A program made the position numbers and the translations under genes. From Alentia gelatinosa (taxonomy: Eukaryota; Annelida; Polychaeta; Phyllodocida; Polynoidae): a DNA stretch of 64,000 nt. The stretch covers positions 23,625,716 to 23,689,715 of the forward strand of contig OX465587.1 in assembly GCA_950022655.1 (NCBI GenBank). Direction: 5' to 3'. The notes under the pieces are model-generated. The model was not told the DNA's origin. It saw only the letters and a program-made list of their open reading frames with translations, and did no database searches. Of the stretch, positions 11,836 through 21,284 are shown one piece after another; the first letter of the stretch is position 1, and the number at the start of each line of letters is the position of its first letter.

Positions 11836-12844
11836 CAATCTTATTCAGCTGGTTTAGTTGTATTACATTTTTTATAGATGTTCTTGTTGGAATTCAAAAA
11901 GATCTTTGTACCCCAGATTTGCCTATTTCAACAATAAGGCATGCCTCAAAATAACAACTTGAATACATCGGTGTAACTGCAACCTACAGGGTTCTTCAAT
12001 AAAGCATCATTCTAAAAAGATAATGGATCTTCATTGAGCTTCAGCTGAAGATGAATGACCATTGAGCATTTACTATAAGGTTTGGGAAAAGATCTAGAGA
12101 GACCTTATAAAATCATCCGATCCTATGCATAAATCATAATGTCCATTGTTATAGAGATGTTTGTAAACTAAAAATAATTCTCATCGAACTATACAAATAA
12201 GTTTATCACCATTATCAATATATATCTACAAGTATACCGTACTTTCACGACTCGAGAGACAGTGTTTAAACTACTCAGACTTGTAAAACAATATAATTGT
12301 AAGGAAAGTTGCTGAATAAAAATGTTTTTAAAAATCTATAGTTTGTTGAGGAATTTGATGGTGATCAGTTTTCATTCCGGCGTAAATACCAATAAAGGCC
12401 GTGGGTTTTAATCTTTTGTGATATCTCCATTAATATTGTCCGCTGGTGTCTGCGATATCAGTTATACCTTTTTGTGATAATTCCAGTTGCGCAATGTCCA
12501 TATTTCCAGCATTAACAAACATTATATAAATATGACATTTTAGTGTGCATACCATTATTCCTGAACCGATATGTGTTCTCTCTTCCTCTGTAGTCTCTCT
12601 CCCTCTATAGATTTCGTATGAGGAGCACAGACAGTTGGTGTTTCAACAATAAAGCTGTTTAGATAAACCTAAAGAATTGAAGAACCATCAACAGAAGGAT
12701 AGGTTTATTGATCAAATAGTAAGCAATTGAGATTCGGCAATATTTCATCACCAAAACTTCTACAAGAAAATGGGATTATATATGCGTTATTATCTAGAAT
12801 GACATTAAGAAAACAGGGTTGTCCCCTATGTGCAACAATGGGAA
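11836..12844. other. AT-rich intergenic DNA
   Basis: No convincing exon, RNA gene or mobile element was recognised on either strand. Confidence 0.4.
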
Positions 12845-13039
12845 CTAGCGGACCGTCCCGTTGATATTTGTGAAATATTGTAGTCGACCTACTAGGATTT
12901 CGTTTAGATTTGTCAGACCAGATCCGGGACTGGTGGGAAAGTGTATTGAATTACATAAATCTAGTTTGTTAGTATCAACATGTTCATGTCTATTATCAAA
13001 GAAGTAAGGTTTCTTGTCGAATATGTCAGGCATCGCCAG
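12845..13039 (-). CDS. Possible terminal exon, unrecognised
   Basis: The minus strand has an open frame of about 64 codons after a possible acceptor (ctttacatag). It includes FDKKPYFFDNRHEHVD and NLNEILVGRLQYF and ends at a TAG after NGTVR. The amino acid mix looks protein-like, but no family was recognised and no partner exon is proven. It could be the last exon of the gene split by the Gypsy insertion, which is transcribed the same way. It could equally be a chance frame. Confidence 0.3.
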   Translation of the reverse strand: MAMPDIFDKKPYFFDNRHEHVDTNKLDLCNSIHFPTSPGSGLTNLNEILVGRLQYFTNINGTVR

Positions 13040-13785
13040 CTATGTAAAGCATGACCGGATAATGAATAACCCTGCAGAACAGACACGCTTAGAGACTGGA
13101 GTTGCTCACATGACCCAACCGCATGTGCTGCACACGGGGATCAGACTCAATGAGAGTCCAGCATGTTGGGGTGTCCTTACTGACCACGTGACATGGTCAA
13201 GAACAGTTGGACGATGGTAAGAGGTAAATAGGATGAATGAAAATAAAAAGGTGGTAGAATAAACCTTCTGACAATTAGAACCGAAGCTAGAACAAGAGCG
13301 AGAGTTAGAGCCAACAATAAGGAGAGGAGCAGAGAGAAATCTCGATCTGTAGCAATCATATGGCTGGGACAAGACTGTGAAAGGACTACAATATAAATAA
13401 GGCTAAAATATAAGTTACGGCCTGTGGCTCTCTTTCTCCGTGACACTGGACCTCGTGCTGTTACTGTAAGTACCGACTTCATTCATCCTGAGTACCCACG
13501 TGCACATCTAGCTTGTTGTTTGTAATCTGCGAATCAGCGCATCAGTTTATCAGTTCATCATTTAATCATGTATAAACTGCTTAAGGTGTTCGATTGTCAA
13601 GATTGAGTTACATATTTGTGTTTGTATTCTCACTACTTAAGACCTAGGGATATTGGCCATATATGTTGAATCCCGTAGTAAATCTCATATTGATCATTGC
13701 TCCCAATCTCAAAGTTTTTCTTCAATGGCAGTTTAGTCAGTCCAGCTAGAAATTTCAAAAGGGCTCTTGTAGATATTTCACATAC

Positions 13786-13860
13786 CTGGAAAATAAACCT
13801 CTCGCAAAGACAAAACACGCGCAGTGTGAAGAACAATATCTAAGCCATACTTAAACATGG
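13786..13860 (-). pseudogene. Left part of an open frame split by the Gypsy insertion
   Basis: On the minus strand this is the 3' part of a putative exon, reading KYGLDIVLHTARVLSLREVY up to an AG|gtatgt donor at 13785-13784. Its other part is 25058-25211. If the element and one copy of the 4-bp target duplication are removed, the two parts join without a frame change. The protein family was not recognised. A 50-codon open frame runs on to 13633, so 13798 could instead be read as an acceptor. Confidence 0.4.
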
Positions 13861-14527
13861 TGTGAAGATCTGAGGTCATCTTAATATAATTCGGTGGATA
13901 TTTCTACCCAAGAAGAACACTGCTAAATATGATTTATTAAATATAAATATATATTTCTCTTTGCTGCTATATCTCCTATTCCGAAATTAACCGCAAAACA
14001 AAATGGCCGCCGCTAACGGTCAAAGCCAGGCTATCGATATCACTCGAGAGCCTGCGCTGATTATTAAACCCACCCCCCTTGTAATTTAATCTACGATCCT
14101 CGTCCCGCTAGGTTCAAAGCAAAGATATCGGCGTCACTATCAAGGCACCACTCCAGCCTGTATACCTAGCCTATCGTATCTACCCGATGGTTCAATGGAC
14201 TCGCCCGCACTTGAGGAAGGTCTCCACCCGGGCCCCGGGTCCGGACCCGCCCTGGGCGCGTGGTCTTTGGACCAGCGGCCCACCTCGATGATGATTGGAT
14301 AGCTTGAAAACGAGGCTTCCCTCAGGTGTAGGCCAGCCTACCTAGTAAGCCCCTCCCTCAAGGAACCGCCCCCTTCTCTCTATTTTGAATAAAATAGAGG
14401 ATCCGATTGTCCTCGGCAGTCTATTGCTTGTGTACTACAATCTACCACACGACTCTTTGAGTTCCTCTGTGAATCTTACCTTAGCTACACTCGCGCATTA
14501 CTTTAATATATATAGACGAACTTTACA
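13861..14527 (+). repeat. 5' LTR of the Gypsy element
   Basis: 667 bp, starting tgtgaagatc and ending ctttaca, the same length as the 3' LTR and apparently identical to it. It carries a polyadenylation signal AATAAA at 14388-14393 downstream of a GC-rich central part. Confidence 0.95.
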
Positions 14528-14529
14528 AC

Positions 14530-14548
14530 TGGCGACCACGACGAGACT
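14530..14548 (+). promoter_or_regulatory. Primer-binding site, probably tRNA-Arg
   Basis: Two bases after the LTR, TGGCGACCACGA begins a stretch complementary to a tRNA 3' end (TGG pairs with CCA). From memory of animal tRNA-Arg acceptor stems the first 12 bases match tRNA-Arg(UCG), with two mismatches in the next 7. The tRNA identity needs checking against the host's own tRNA genes. Confidence 0.6.
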
Positions 14549-15489
14549 TTATTCTGATCTGATTCGAAATTATTATTCAAAATCGCTCTCCTGCAGAGCT
14601 GGTGACCACCACGCTTTTCTGTACATGCTGCCGAGTCTGCATTATTTGGTAGATTATTGCAAAATTATTGATTCTGCAAGAGACGATTTATATCCGTAAA
14701 TTCCACGAGGATCCGCCTACACCACTGTCAGCATGGAGAACGGAAACACAACAGGTATGTTGAGGTTAACATATTCAAACGATTTGACGGCCAGAGCATC
14801 CCTACCCCAGCTTCCCCCCGGTTTTCAGCTTCCCTCCGACTTGTCTACCTCTGCCCGTAAGCATCCCAACTCCCGTCTGAACCCCTTTGGTGTCCCGAAC
14901 CTGGCCCTCCATTTATGACCGTTTTCCCCGCCTCAGATTGAATTTGTAAATTTCGGCACAAATTCCCTTCTGTGATATTCCGTTGTTTTAAACCCGCTTG
15001 GATTCCCTCCCGCGTTTTCCTGTGACCTCCACCCAGCGCCCTTGCTCCCTGCGGAATTATTCTGTGCTATTATGTATCAGAGATAATCTAGTTCAAACCT
15101 TTTGGACCACGAATTCCAAAATCAGTTCTCTTGTTGAAATCATTGACTGCATGATTTACTGCATTACTGTATTGATATGTTGCGCTGACTGTTTCCCCCC
15201 TGCCTGCGCCTGAAATCTGTTTGAAATATATGTACGCTTTGACCTGTGACCTATGACCTGTGACCTCCACCCGTAAACCTTGGATTCCCCCTGTATTCCC
15301 TCTGATTTGTCCCCCTCCATCCGTACAACACTGAATCTACCCCGCCCGTAAGCTAACACCCAGACAATGATTTAAAGTTGATTAGATGACGTCACTGCTG
15401 ATATCTTGTTAGAAGCATGTGTGTAGTGTTGTCAGCAGCCCCTATGATTAGCCGAGGCGACTCTGAGTAGGTCCCGCATAGTCCGGAGT
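14549..15489 (+). other. Gypsy leader (5' untranslated) region
   Basis: This is a non-coding leader between the primer-binding site and the minisatellite, with pyrimidine-rich runs. A short frame from 14733 meets acaacag|gtatgt at about 14755, which resembles a splice donor. No product is proposed. Confidence 0.5.
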
Positions 15490-16088
15490 CGGCCCCCAGG
15501 TGTCCCGAGTCGACCCCGAGGTGTCCCGAGTCGGCCCCGAGGTGTCCCGAGTCGGCCCCGAGGTGTCCCGAGTCGGCCCCGAGGTGTCCCGAGTCGGCCC
15601 CGAGGTGTCCCGAGTCGGCCCCGAGGTGTCCCGAGTCGGCCCCGAGGTGTCCCGAGTCGGCCCCGAGGTGCCCCGAGTCGGCCCCGAGGTGTCCCGAGTC
15701 GGCCCCGAGGTGTCCCGAGTCGGCCCCGAGGTGTCCCGAGTCGGCCCCGAGGTGTCCCGAGTCGGCCCCGAGGTGTCCCGAGTCGGCCCCGAGGTGTCCC
15801 GAGTCGGCCCCGAGGTGTCCCGAGTCGGCCCCGAGGTGTCCCGAGTCGGCCCCGAGGTGTCCCAAGTCGGCCCCGAGGTGTCCCGAGCAGCCCGAGTGGT
15901 TCCGAGTCGGCCCCGAGTGGTTCCGAGTCGGCCCCGAGGTGTCCCGAGTCGGCCCCGAGGTGTCCCGAGTCGGCCCCGAGGTGTCCCGAGTCGGCCCCGA
16001 GGTGTCCCGAGTCGGCCCCGAGTCGGCCCCGAGGTGTCCCGAGTCGGCCCCGAGGTGTCCCGAGTCGGCCCCGAGGTGTCCCGAGTGT
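15490..16088 (+). repeat. 21-bp minisatellite in the Gypsy leader
   Basis: About 27-28 tandem copies of a 21-bp GC-rich unit built around gtcccgagtcggcccc. A degenerate patch lies at about 15880-15930 (gagtggttccgagtcggcc) and a 9-bp slip near 16020. Because 21 is a multiple of three, the array is open in several frames on both strands, which creates long artefactual frames. It ends 100 bp before the gag start. Its role in the element is unknown. Confidence 0.95.
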
Positions 16089-16188
16089 GAAATACCCTTG
16101 CCCGTGCCTGAAAATTGTTTCTTGTGTCCTCTCTTCCCTATGTGATTGACTCTGTACTCCCTTCCCACTCCCCCCATTCCCCTTCACC

Positions 16189-17655
16189 ATGGCCCAACCG
16201 TTTCTCCCCGACGATTTCGTTGTTTGGTTCGATCAAGAAAAAGAGGCTGGTCGAGTCCCAGCCGATGCCGAGGTCGCTGCGACCCCAGCTCTCCTCAACA
16301 AATATTGGAAACAATATTTGGCCAACATGAGGAGGGACACTGCACACCAGGCTCAAATCGAGATGGGTGTGCAGATGAAGGCCGCCCAAGATGCCAAACT
16401 CGCTGAGCGCGATCGAGAGAGTCATGCCCTTCAGGTACATAATGCTAACCTCCGTACCGAGCTTGAGGCGGCTCGAGTCTTCTTGGCAGATGCCACCCCC
16501 CTTCCTCCCGATGGCACCGACGAAGCCGAGGAAGCGACCACCCAACCCCCTCCTGATGACGATCGTTCCTCCAGGCCCGAACCTGGCTCGGTAGCCCTCT
16601 TGGTGCGATTCACCAAGAGCCTGCCCAAGATCGATGGGCAGGACAAGGATAGCCTCCGCGACTGGCTAGCGAAGCTCAATCGTATCCGTGAGGTATCCGG
16701 CTGCCCCGATAAGGCCCTAGTCCAACAGGCCTTGTGTTGTGCTGATGGTCGTTTGAGCGAGTTAATCTATGACTGTTGGGTTGCGAATACCCGGACTTGG
16801 GTTGCAGTCGAACGTGAGATTACGGAGTCTCTGCTCGGTAAGGAGGAACTAGCAAACCTCCGGGCCTCCCTCGTTAAGATCCAGCAAGGGGTACATGAGT
16901 CGGCCTCCGACTTCGCCCAGCGTTATTGGTCGGTAGCCAAGCGGGCCTACCTCCCCGCAGATCTATATTTGCCTGTAATAACCGATCAACTGATTCGCGT
17001 CTTTGTAAGCAACATGAGCTACGGCCAGGTACGTTGGGAGTTGCAGCGTAAGCTCCCAAAGACCTTTAAGGCTGTTATCGCGAAGATTGATGGCCTTGCG
17101 ACGGCCATGGGTCGCGAAGAGTTCGCCCTCCCCAAACGACCTGAGGAGGAAGACATGGAGATTGGTGCGCTACGCTATCAACCCGATAAGAACGCCAAAG
17201 CAAAGACCTCCGGGGCAGTAGCCGAGGTCAGGGAAGAGGTTAAAGAGGTAATGAGCGACATGCGCGATATCAAGTCCGTCCTCAACGACTTAAAAAACTC
17301 CTTAAAGACGATGAAAGGGGAGAACAAAAAGAAGAACAAGACCCCCCTTTCCGTGTCCACTCCCCCTGCCCCCGTTGCCCCGACCCCCTCTACCTTCGTT
17401 ATCTCTAACCCCCCTGCCCACACCTCTGGCTGCTGCTCTAATGCTGCCAGTATTGGCGCAGTGGCTGCAGCTGGATTAAGGTTGCCAGCCCGCCAGGCAC
17501 CCCCGGGTGTAACCTGTTTTTCCTGTTTGAAGAAGGGGCACTATGCCTCGGACTGCGAGCGACTGAGAAAGAATCGCGAGCAAGTCTACGCCAACAGGGC
17601 CGCCGAACTGGCCTCGCAGGGGGCCGAAGTTGCTGCCTTCCAGGGAAACGAGTAA
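16189..17655 (+). CDS. gag: Gypsy Gag polyprotein (488 aa)
   Basis: Gag assembles the virus-like particle and packages element RNA. The ATG at 16189 sits in a good context (caccATGg). The N-terminal third is charged and probably coiled (residues 45-100), followed by an acidic Pro-rich linker (about 105-130). A capsid-like segment (about 135-325) includes LPKIDGQDKDSLRDWLAKL. A Lys-rich region and a Pro-rich stretch precede one zinc knuckle, CFSCLKKGHYASDC (CX2CX4HX4C, about residues 443-456), which binds nucleic acid. The frame is intact and ends at TAA 17653-17655. A slippery heptamer one codon earlier would let a fraction of ribosomes enter pol. Confidence 0.93.
   Translation: MAQPFLPDDFVVWFDQEKEAGRVPADAEVAATPALLNKYWKQYLANMRRDTAHQAQIEMGVQMKAAQDAKLAERDRESHALQVHNANLRTELEAARVFLADATPLPPDGTDEAEEATTQPPPDDDRSSRPEPGSVALLVRFTKSLPKIDGQDKDSLRDWLAKLNRIREVSGCPDKALVQQALCCADGRLSELIYDCWVANTRTWVAVEREITESLLGKEELANLRASLVKIQQGVHESASDFAQRYWSVAKRAYLPADLYLPVITDQLIRVFVSNMSYGQVRWELQRKLPKTFKAVIAKIDGLATAMGREEFALPKRPEEEDMEIGALRYQPDKNAKAKTSGAVAEVREEVKEVMSDMRDIKSVLNDLKNSLKTMKGENKKKNKTPLSVSTPPAPVAPTPSTFVISNPPAHTSGCCSNAASIGAVAAAGLRLPARQAPPGVTCFSCLKKGHYASDCERLRKNREQVYANRAAELASQGAEVAAFQGNE
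17643..17649 (+). promoter_or_regulatory. -1 ribosomal frameshift heptamer G GGA AAC
   Basis: In the gag frame the bases read X XXY YYZ exactly (last base of CAG, then GGA, AAC), followed by GAG and the TAA stop. Slipping back one base enters the pol frame, which is open from before this point through the protease. G GGA AAC is an established retroviral -1 slippery sequence. A downstream RNA structure was not tested. Confidence 0.8.
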
Positions 17656-20600
17656 GCGCATCTGATCGCCGACCTTGCATTGACCTCGAGCTACGAGGCG
17701 TGGCAATGCAGGCGTTGGTCGACTCAGGTGCGTGTTGCTCCCTTATTTCAACCCGGGCTGCTGACGCTCTCGCAGTGGCTGGTGCTGTAGGCCCGCGTAG
17801 GCGCGTTGACACCCGGTTGAAATCCCTGACGGGACACGCGATCACGGTTCTTGGATCCTTGCGAGTCCCAATCTATGGTAAGATATGTAATTTTAATGTT
17901 GTGAATGATATGGCCCATGATCTGTTATTGGGTGATGATGTCCTTGAGGTTGGAGGGGCGAAGATCGACTACGAGGCTGACCCAAAGACGGTTATATTTT
18001 GTGGTCGTACCCATGTAGCACGCCAGTCCCACAAAGCTGAGAACTTTGTCGGTCAAATTGTGTGGGAGGCCGATTATTGGAAAAGACAGTTTCCCTCAGT
18101 CTTCCCCACCCCTGGGACCCCCCTCCCCTGCACCTCTGAGGTCTTCATGACTATTGAGACCGGGAACAACCCGCCCATTAATCAGAGGCCATATCGTCTT
18201 CCCCTGGCAAAGCGTGAGGTCGTGGACCGGGAACTGGATAAGATGCTCGCCGAGGGCATTATTGAACCCAGTTCCTCCCCATGGGCCTCGCCCCTCACCC
18301 TGGTCCCTAAGAAAGATGGCACGGTACGGTTCTGCGTGGATTATCGAGCCCTCAACGCGGTGACCAGGAAGGACGCCTACCCCCTTCCGAGAATTCAAGA
18401 CATTGTGGATAACTTGGGAGGTGCCAAGGTATTCTCTACCCTCGACCTGAAGAGCGGGTATTGGCAGGTGCCGATGCACCCCGAGGCAGTAGAGAAGACT
18501 GCGGTGGCCACACACCGAGGCCTCTTCCAGTTCAGGCGTATGCAGTTCGGCCTCTGCAACGCGCCTGCCACCTTTCAACGTCTTATGAATAAGGTGGTTG
18601 CCCCATTACGGAAGTTTGTGATGGTCTACCTCGACGACCTAGTGATCTTCAGTCGCACTGAGGAGGAGCACCATCAACATATCCAGGCAGTTCTGCAGGC
18701 CCTCCAGTCATATGGCCTCGTGGTCAAGGAATCCAAGTGTCACTTTGGGGTTCCAGAGGTAAAGCTTTTAGGATATGTAGTCAGTGCCCAGGGTGTTTCC
18801 TCTGATCCGGAGAAAGTGGAAGCTATACGTGACATGGCTCCCCCCGCTGACGTTAAAGCCGTACGTAGGCTCCTAGGGTCCGCAAATTATTATAGACAAC
18901 TGATTCCCCATTATGCGGAAATAGTTCGCCCCCTCGTGGAGCTCACGAAGAAATATGTACCCTTCAACTGGTCACCGGAATGCCACGATGCGTGGGAGGG
19001 CCTACGAGACGCCCTAGTCCACACGGTCACCCTGGCCTACCCTGACCCCCGGAAACCCTACAAGCTCTACACCGATGCTTCGGATTACTGCCTTGGCGCA
19101 ATCCTCGTCCAGGAGGATGAGGAAGGGATTGAGAGGCCCGTACACTTCCTCTCTAGACAGTTTACAGAGACCCAAAACCGCTACCCTGTGATCGAAAAGG
19201 AGGCCTACGCGATTGTGTTTGCGCTCACGCGCCTGCGCCCGTACCTCTTTGGGGCGGATTTCCAGATTCTCTGCGACCACAAGCCTTTGAAGAGCCTCTT
19301 TCTGTCCGAGATGAAGAATACGAGGGTCCAGCGTTGGGCGGTGCTCCTTGCCGAGTATGCGGCGCCTATTGTGTACTTCGCAGGAGCCAAGAACGTCTGG
19401 GCGGATATGCTCTCTAGGTTGAAATCCTCAAGACCGGTCGATCTCCCCCACGAGGTTGCCGAAATTGGGATGGTCGAGGAGGAGATGGGAATTCCCTTTG
19501 CGGCCTACGGTCTCTTAGAAACCCAAGTAAAAGGACTACAAATGCTCATGCCAGAGTTCCTCTACGGAGAGGAAGGGGTGGATGGTTACACGGTAAGTAA
19601 TGGATTACTGTTCACCCTTGAACCTCCCTCGGGACTTCCGGCCTACCCCCGGTTGGTGGTCCCCAAAGACCTGCGACAGACCCTGATTGAGACAGCCCAT
19701 CGTCAGGTCTGCCACCAAGGAATGAGGAAGACCCTGCTGCGGCTCCATGAACACTTCAAGTGGCCTGCCATGAGACGACAGGTCTACGATGTATTAGCAC
19801 AATGCGCCCCCTGCGGAGTAAATCGCGGTCGTGCCGAGCATCCCAAGCCTACGCCGATGCCACTTGCGGAGAACCCTGGAGACGTGATAGGAATCGACCT
19901 CACGGGACCACTCCCCACCAGCACGGGTGGTAACCGTTTTATTCTTTCAATCATCGACCATGCCACTGGATACGTTGATTGTTATCCACTACCGGATAAA
20001 ACGGCCCAGTCGGTGTACTTAGCACTATCCCGACAACACATCCCCCGCTACGGCCCACCTTCCGTGGTGATATCAGACAACGGCCTCGAGTTCAAGAACG
20101 CCACTGTGGAGGGCTATCTTCAGGAACTTGGGACCGAAGTCAGGCACACCACCCCCTACCATCCCCAGTCCAATGGAAGGATTGAGCGATTCCACCGTTC
20201 ATTGAAGGATATGCTCAGGAAAGTAGTCAACGCCCGTGCAAGCGAGTGGGAGGACCACCTCGGAGATGTCCTGCTCGCCCACCGGACGACCCCCAGTGAT
20301 GTCACCCAATTCTCCCCCTACTTCCTGATGTTTGGTAGGCATCCCCCTGGTCCCTTCCCCCGCCTACGCTTCCGCCACCTGGGGTCTCATGCCGAGAGGA
20401 TGGCCCTAAGGGTGGATGAGCACTCCCGTGCGCTGAAGGAAGCTAATAACAATGCAGAAATCGCTCGCCAGAGGAACATCGAACGCCTACAGAATCGCGC
20501 CAACGCAGGCCCTCTGAAGGTAGGCGATCGTGTCTTTGTGCGAGTGACGGAGCCCGGACCCCTAGATCCCCGTTGGGACCCCGGACATATCGTAGTTCGG

Positions 20601-21284
20601 ATTCAGGGAAATGTTGTTACAGTGGTAGGTCCAAACAACAAAAGGCGAAATTTAAATCTCGATAAGCTGCGAATTGCTCATGAGCATCTCGATTGGAGCA
20701 GCTTACGCCCTCGCCTCACCCGCACCCAACGAAGAAACGCCCTCCCATCCAAACCTCTCCATCCTCCCATCTTCCTCCCCCGAGACGATCCCCCTCCCCT
20801 CCCGCCGGTAGATACATCTAGACCCCCACCACCACTACCTAGCGTAGAACCCAACCCTCCATCTTGCAGCGTGATCCCCCCTACCAATCCTACCTATACC
20901 TTTATGGCCTCGCGCCCGCCTCCACCACTTCCCCCTACGGTAAGCATGACTCCTGATCCTGTCCACCGCCCTACCAGAACTCTTACCAAACGCCCAGCTC
21001 CTCCTACCAATCCCCCAAAAATTGCGGCAAATCGCCTACGCCTACCCCTTCCTCCCCCAGCAAACCCTAACCGAGGACCCCTCCTCTCCACCCGCACCGC
21101 CCCCGTGAAACGCTCCCTACCTCCCCCTGTAAGTGAATTTACCAGAGTAACTCGCTCTCTCACGAGGTCAATGGAGGCAGAGGAAGCCAAACGCCTACGC
21201 TCCAGGCCTACGGAGGACGCGATCGCAGCAGAGAAACGGCTCTGTATCGCTGCTGTGGCTCTTTTCCACTCCACCCCCGCCTAA
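17643..21284 (+). CDS. pol: Gypsy Pol polyprotein (protease, RT, RNase H, integrase)
   Basis: The pol frame is -1 relative to gag and is probably expressed by frameshifting near 17643. The first in-frame ATG is 17706 and gives about 1,190 residues, so an independent start cannot be excluded. Residue numbers here count from 17700. The aspartic protease has LVDSGACCSLI (6-16). Reverse transcriptase spans about 175-345 with YLDDL (309-313). RNase H includes YTDASDY (about 453). Integrase has an HX3H...CX2C zinc domain (about 667-710), DLTGP and SDNG aspartates and the glutamate in HPQSNGRIERF (D,D35E), then a GPY/F-type module (about 945-985). A Pro-rich tail of about 200 residues is longer than usual. 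No stops or frameshifts were seen. Confidence 0.95.
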   Translation, partial: GKRVSASDRRPCIDLELRGVAMQALVDSGACCSLISTRAADALAVAGAVGPRRRVDTRLKSLTGHAITVLGSLRVPIYGKICNFNVVNDMAHDLLLGDDVLEVGGAKIDYEADPKTVIFCGRTHVARQSHKAENFVGQIVWEADYWKRQFPSVFPTPGTPLPCTSEVFMTIETGNNPPINQRPYRLPLAKREVVDRELDKMLAEGIIEPSSSPWASPLTLVPKKDGTVRFCVDYRALNAVTRKDAYPLPRIQDIVDNLGGAKVFSTLDLKSGYWQVPMHPEAVEKTAVATHRGLFQFRRMQFGLCNAPATFQRLMNKVVAPLRKFVMVYLDDLVIFSRTEEEHHQHIQAVLQALQSYGLVVKESKCHFGVPEVKLLGYVVSAQGVSSDPEKVEAIRDMAPPADVKAVRRLLGSANYYRQLIPHYAEIVRPLVELTKKYVPFNWSPECHDAWEGLRDALVHTVTLAYPDPRKPYKLYTDASDYCLGAILVQEDEEGIERPVHFLSRQFTETQNRYPVIEKEAYAIVFALTRLRPYLFGADFQILCDHKPLKSLFLSEMKNTRVQRWAVLLAEYAAPIVYFAGAKNVWADMLSRLKSSRPVDLPHEVAEIGMVEEEMGIPFAAYGLLETQVKGLQMLMPEFLYGEEGVDGYTVSNGLLFTLEPPSGLPAYPRLVVPKDLRQTLIETAHRQVCHQGMRKTLLRLHEHFKWPAMRRQVYDVLAQCAPCGVNRGRAEHPKPTPMPLAENPGDVIGIDLTGPLPTSTGGNRFILSIIDHATGYVDCYPLPDKTAQSVYLALSRQHIPRYGPPSVVISDNGLEFKNATVEGYLQELGTEVRHTTPYHPQSNGRIERFHRSLKDMLRKVVNARASEWEDHLGDVLLAHRTTPSDVTQFSPYFLMFGRHPPGPFPRLRFRHLGSHAERMALRVDEHSRALKEANNNAEIARQRNIERLQNRANAGPLKVGDRVFVRVTEPGPLDPRWDPGHIVVRIQGNVVTVVGPNNKRRNLNLDKLRIAHEHLDWSSLRPRLTRTQRRNALPSKPLHPPIFLPRDDPPPLPPVDTSRPPPPLPSVEPNPPSCSVIPPTNPTYTFMASRPPPPLPPTVSMTPDPVHRPTRTLTKRPAPPTNPPKIAANRLRLPLPPPANPNRGPLLSTRTAPVKRSLPPPVSEFTRVTRSLTRSMEAEEAKRLRSRPTEDAIAAEKRLCIAAVALFHSTPA

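Noticed and set aside
15392..16190. Long open frames across the 21-bp array on both strands
   Set aside because: They come from repeat translation: a 21-bp unit stays open in several frames. No start context, domain or conservation supports a protein.
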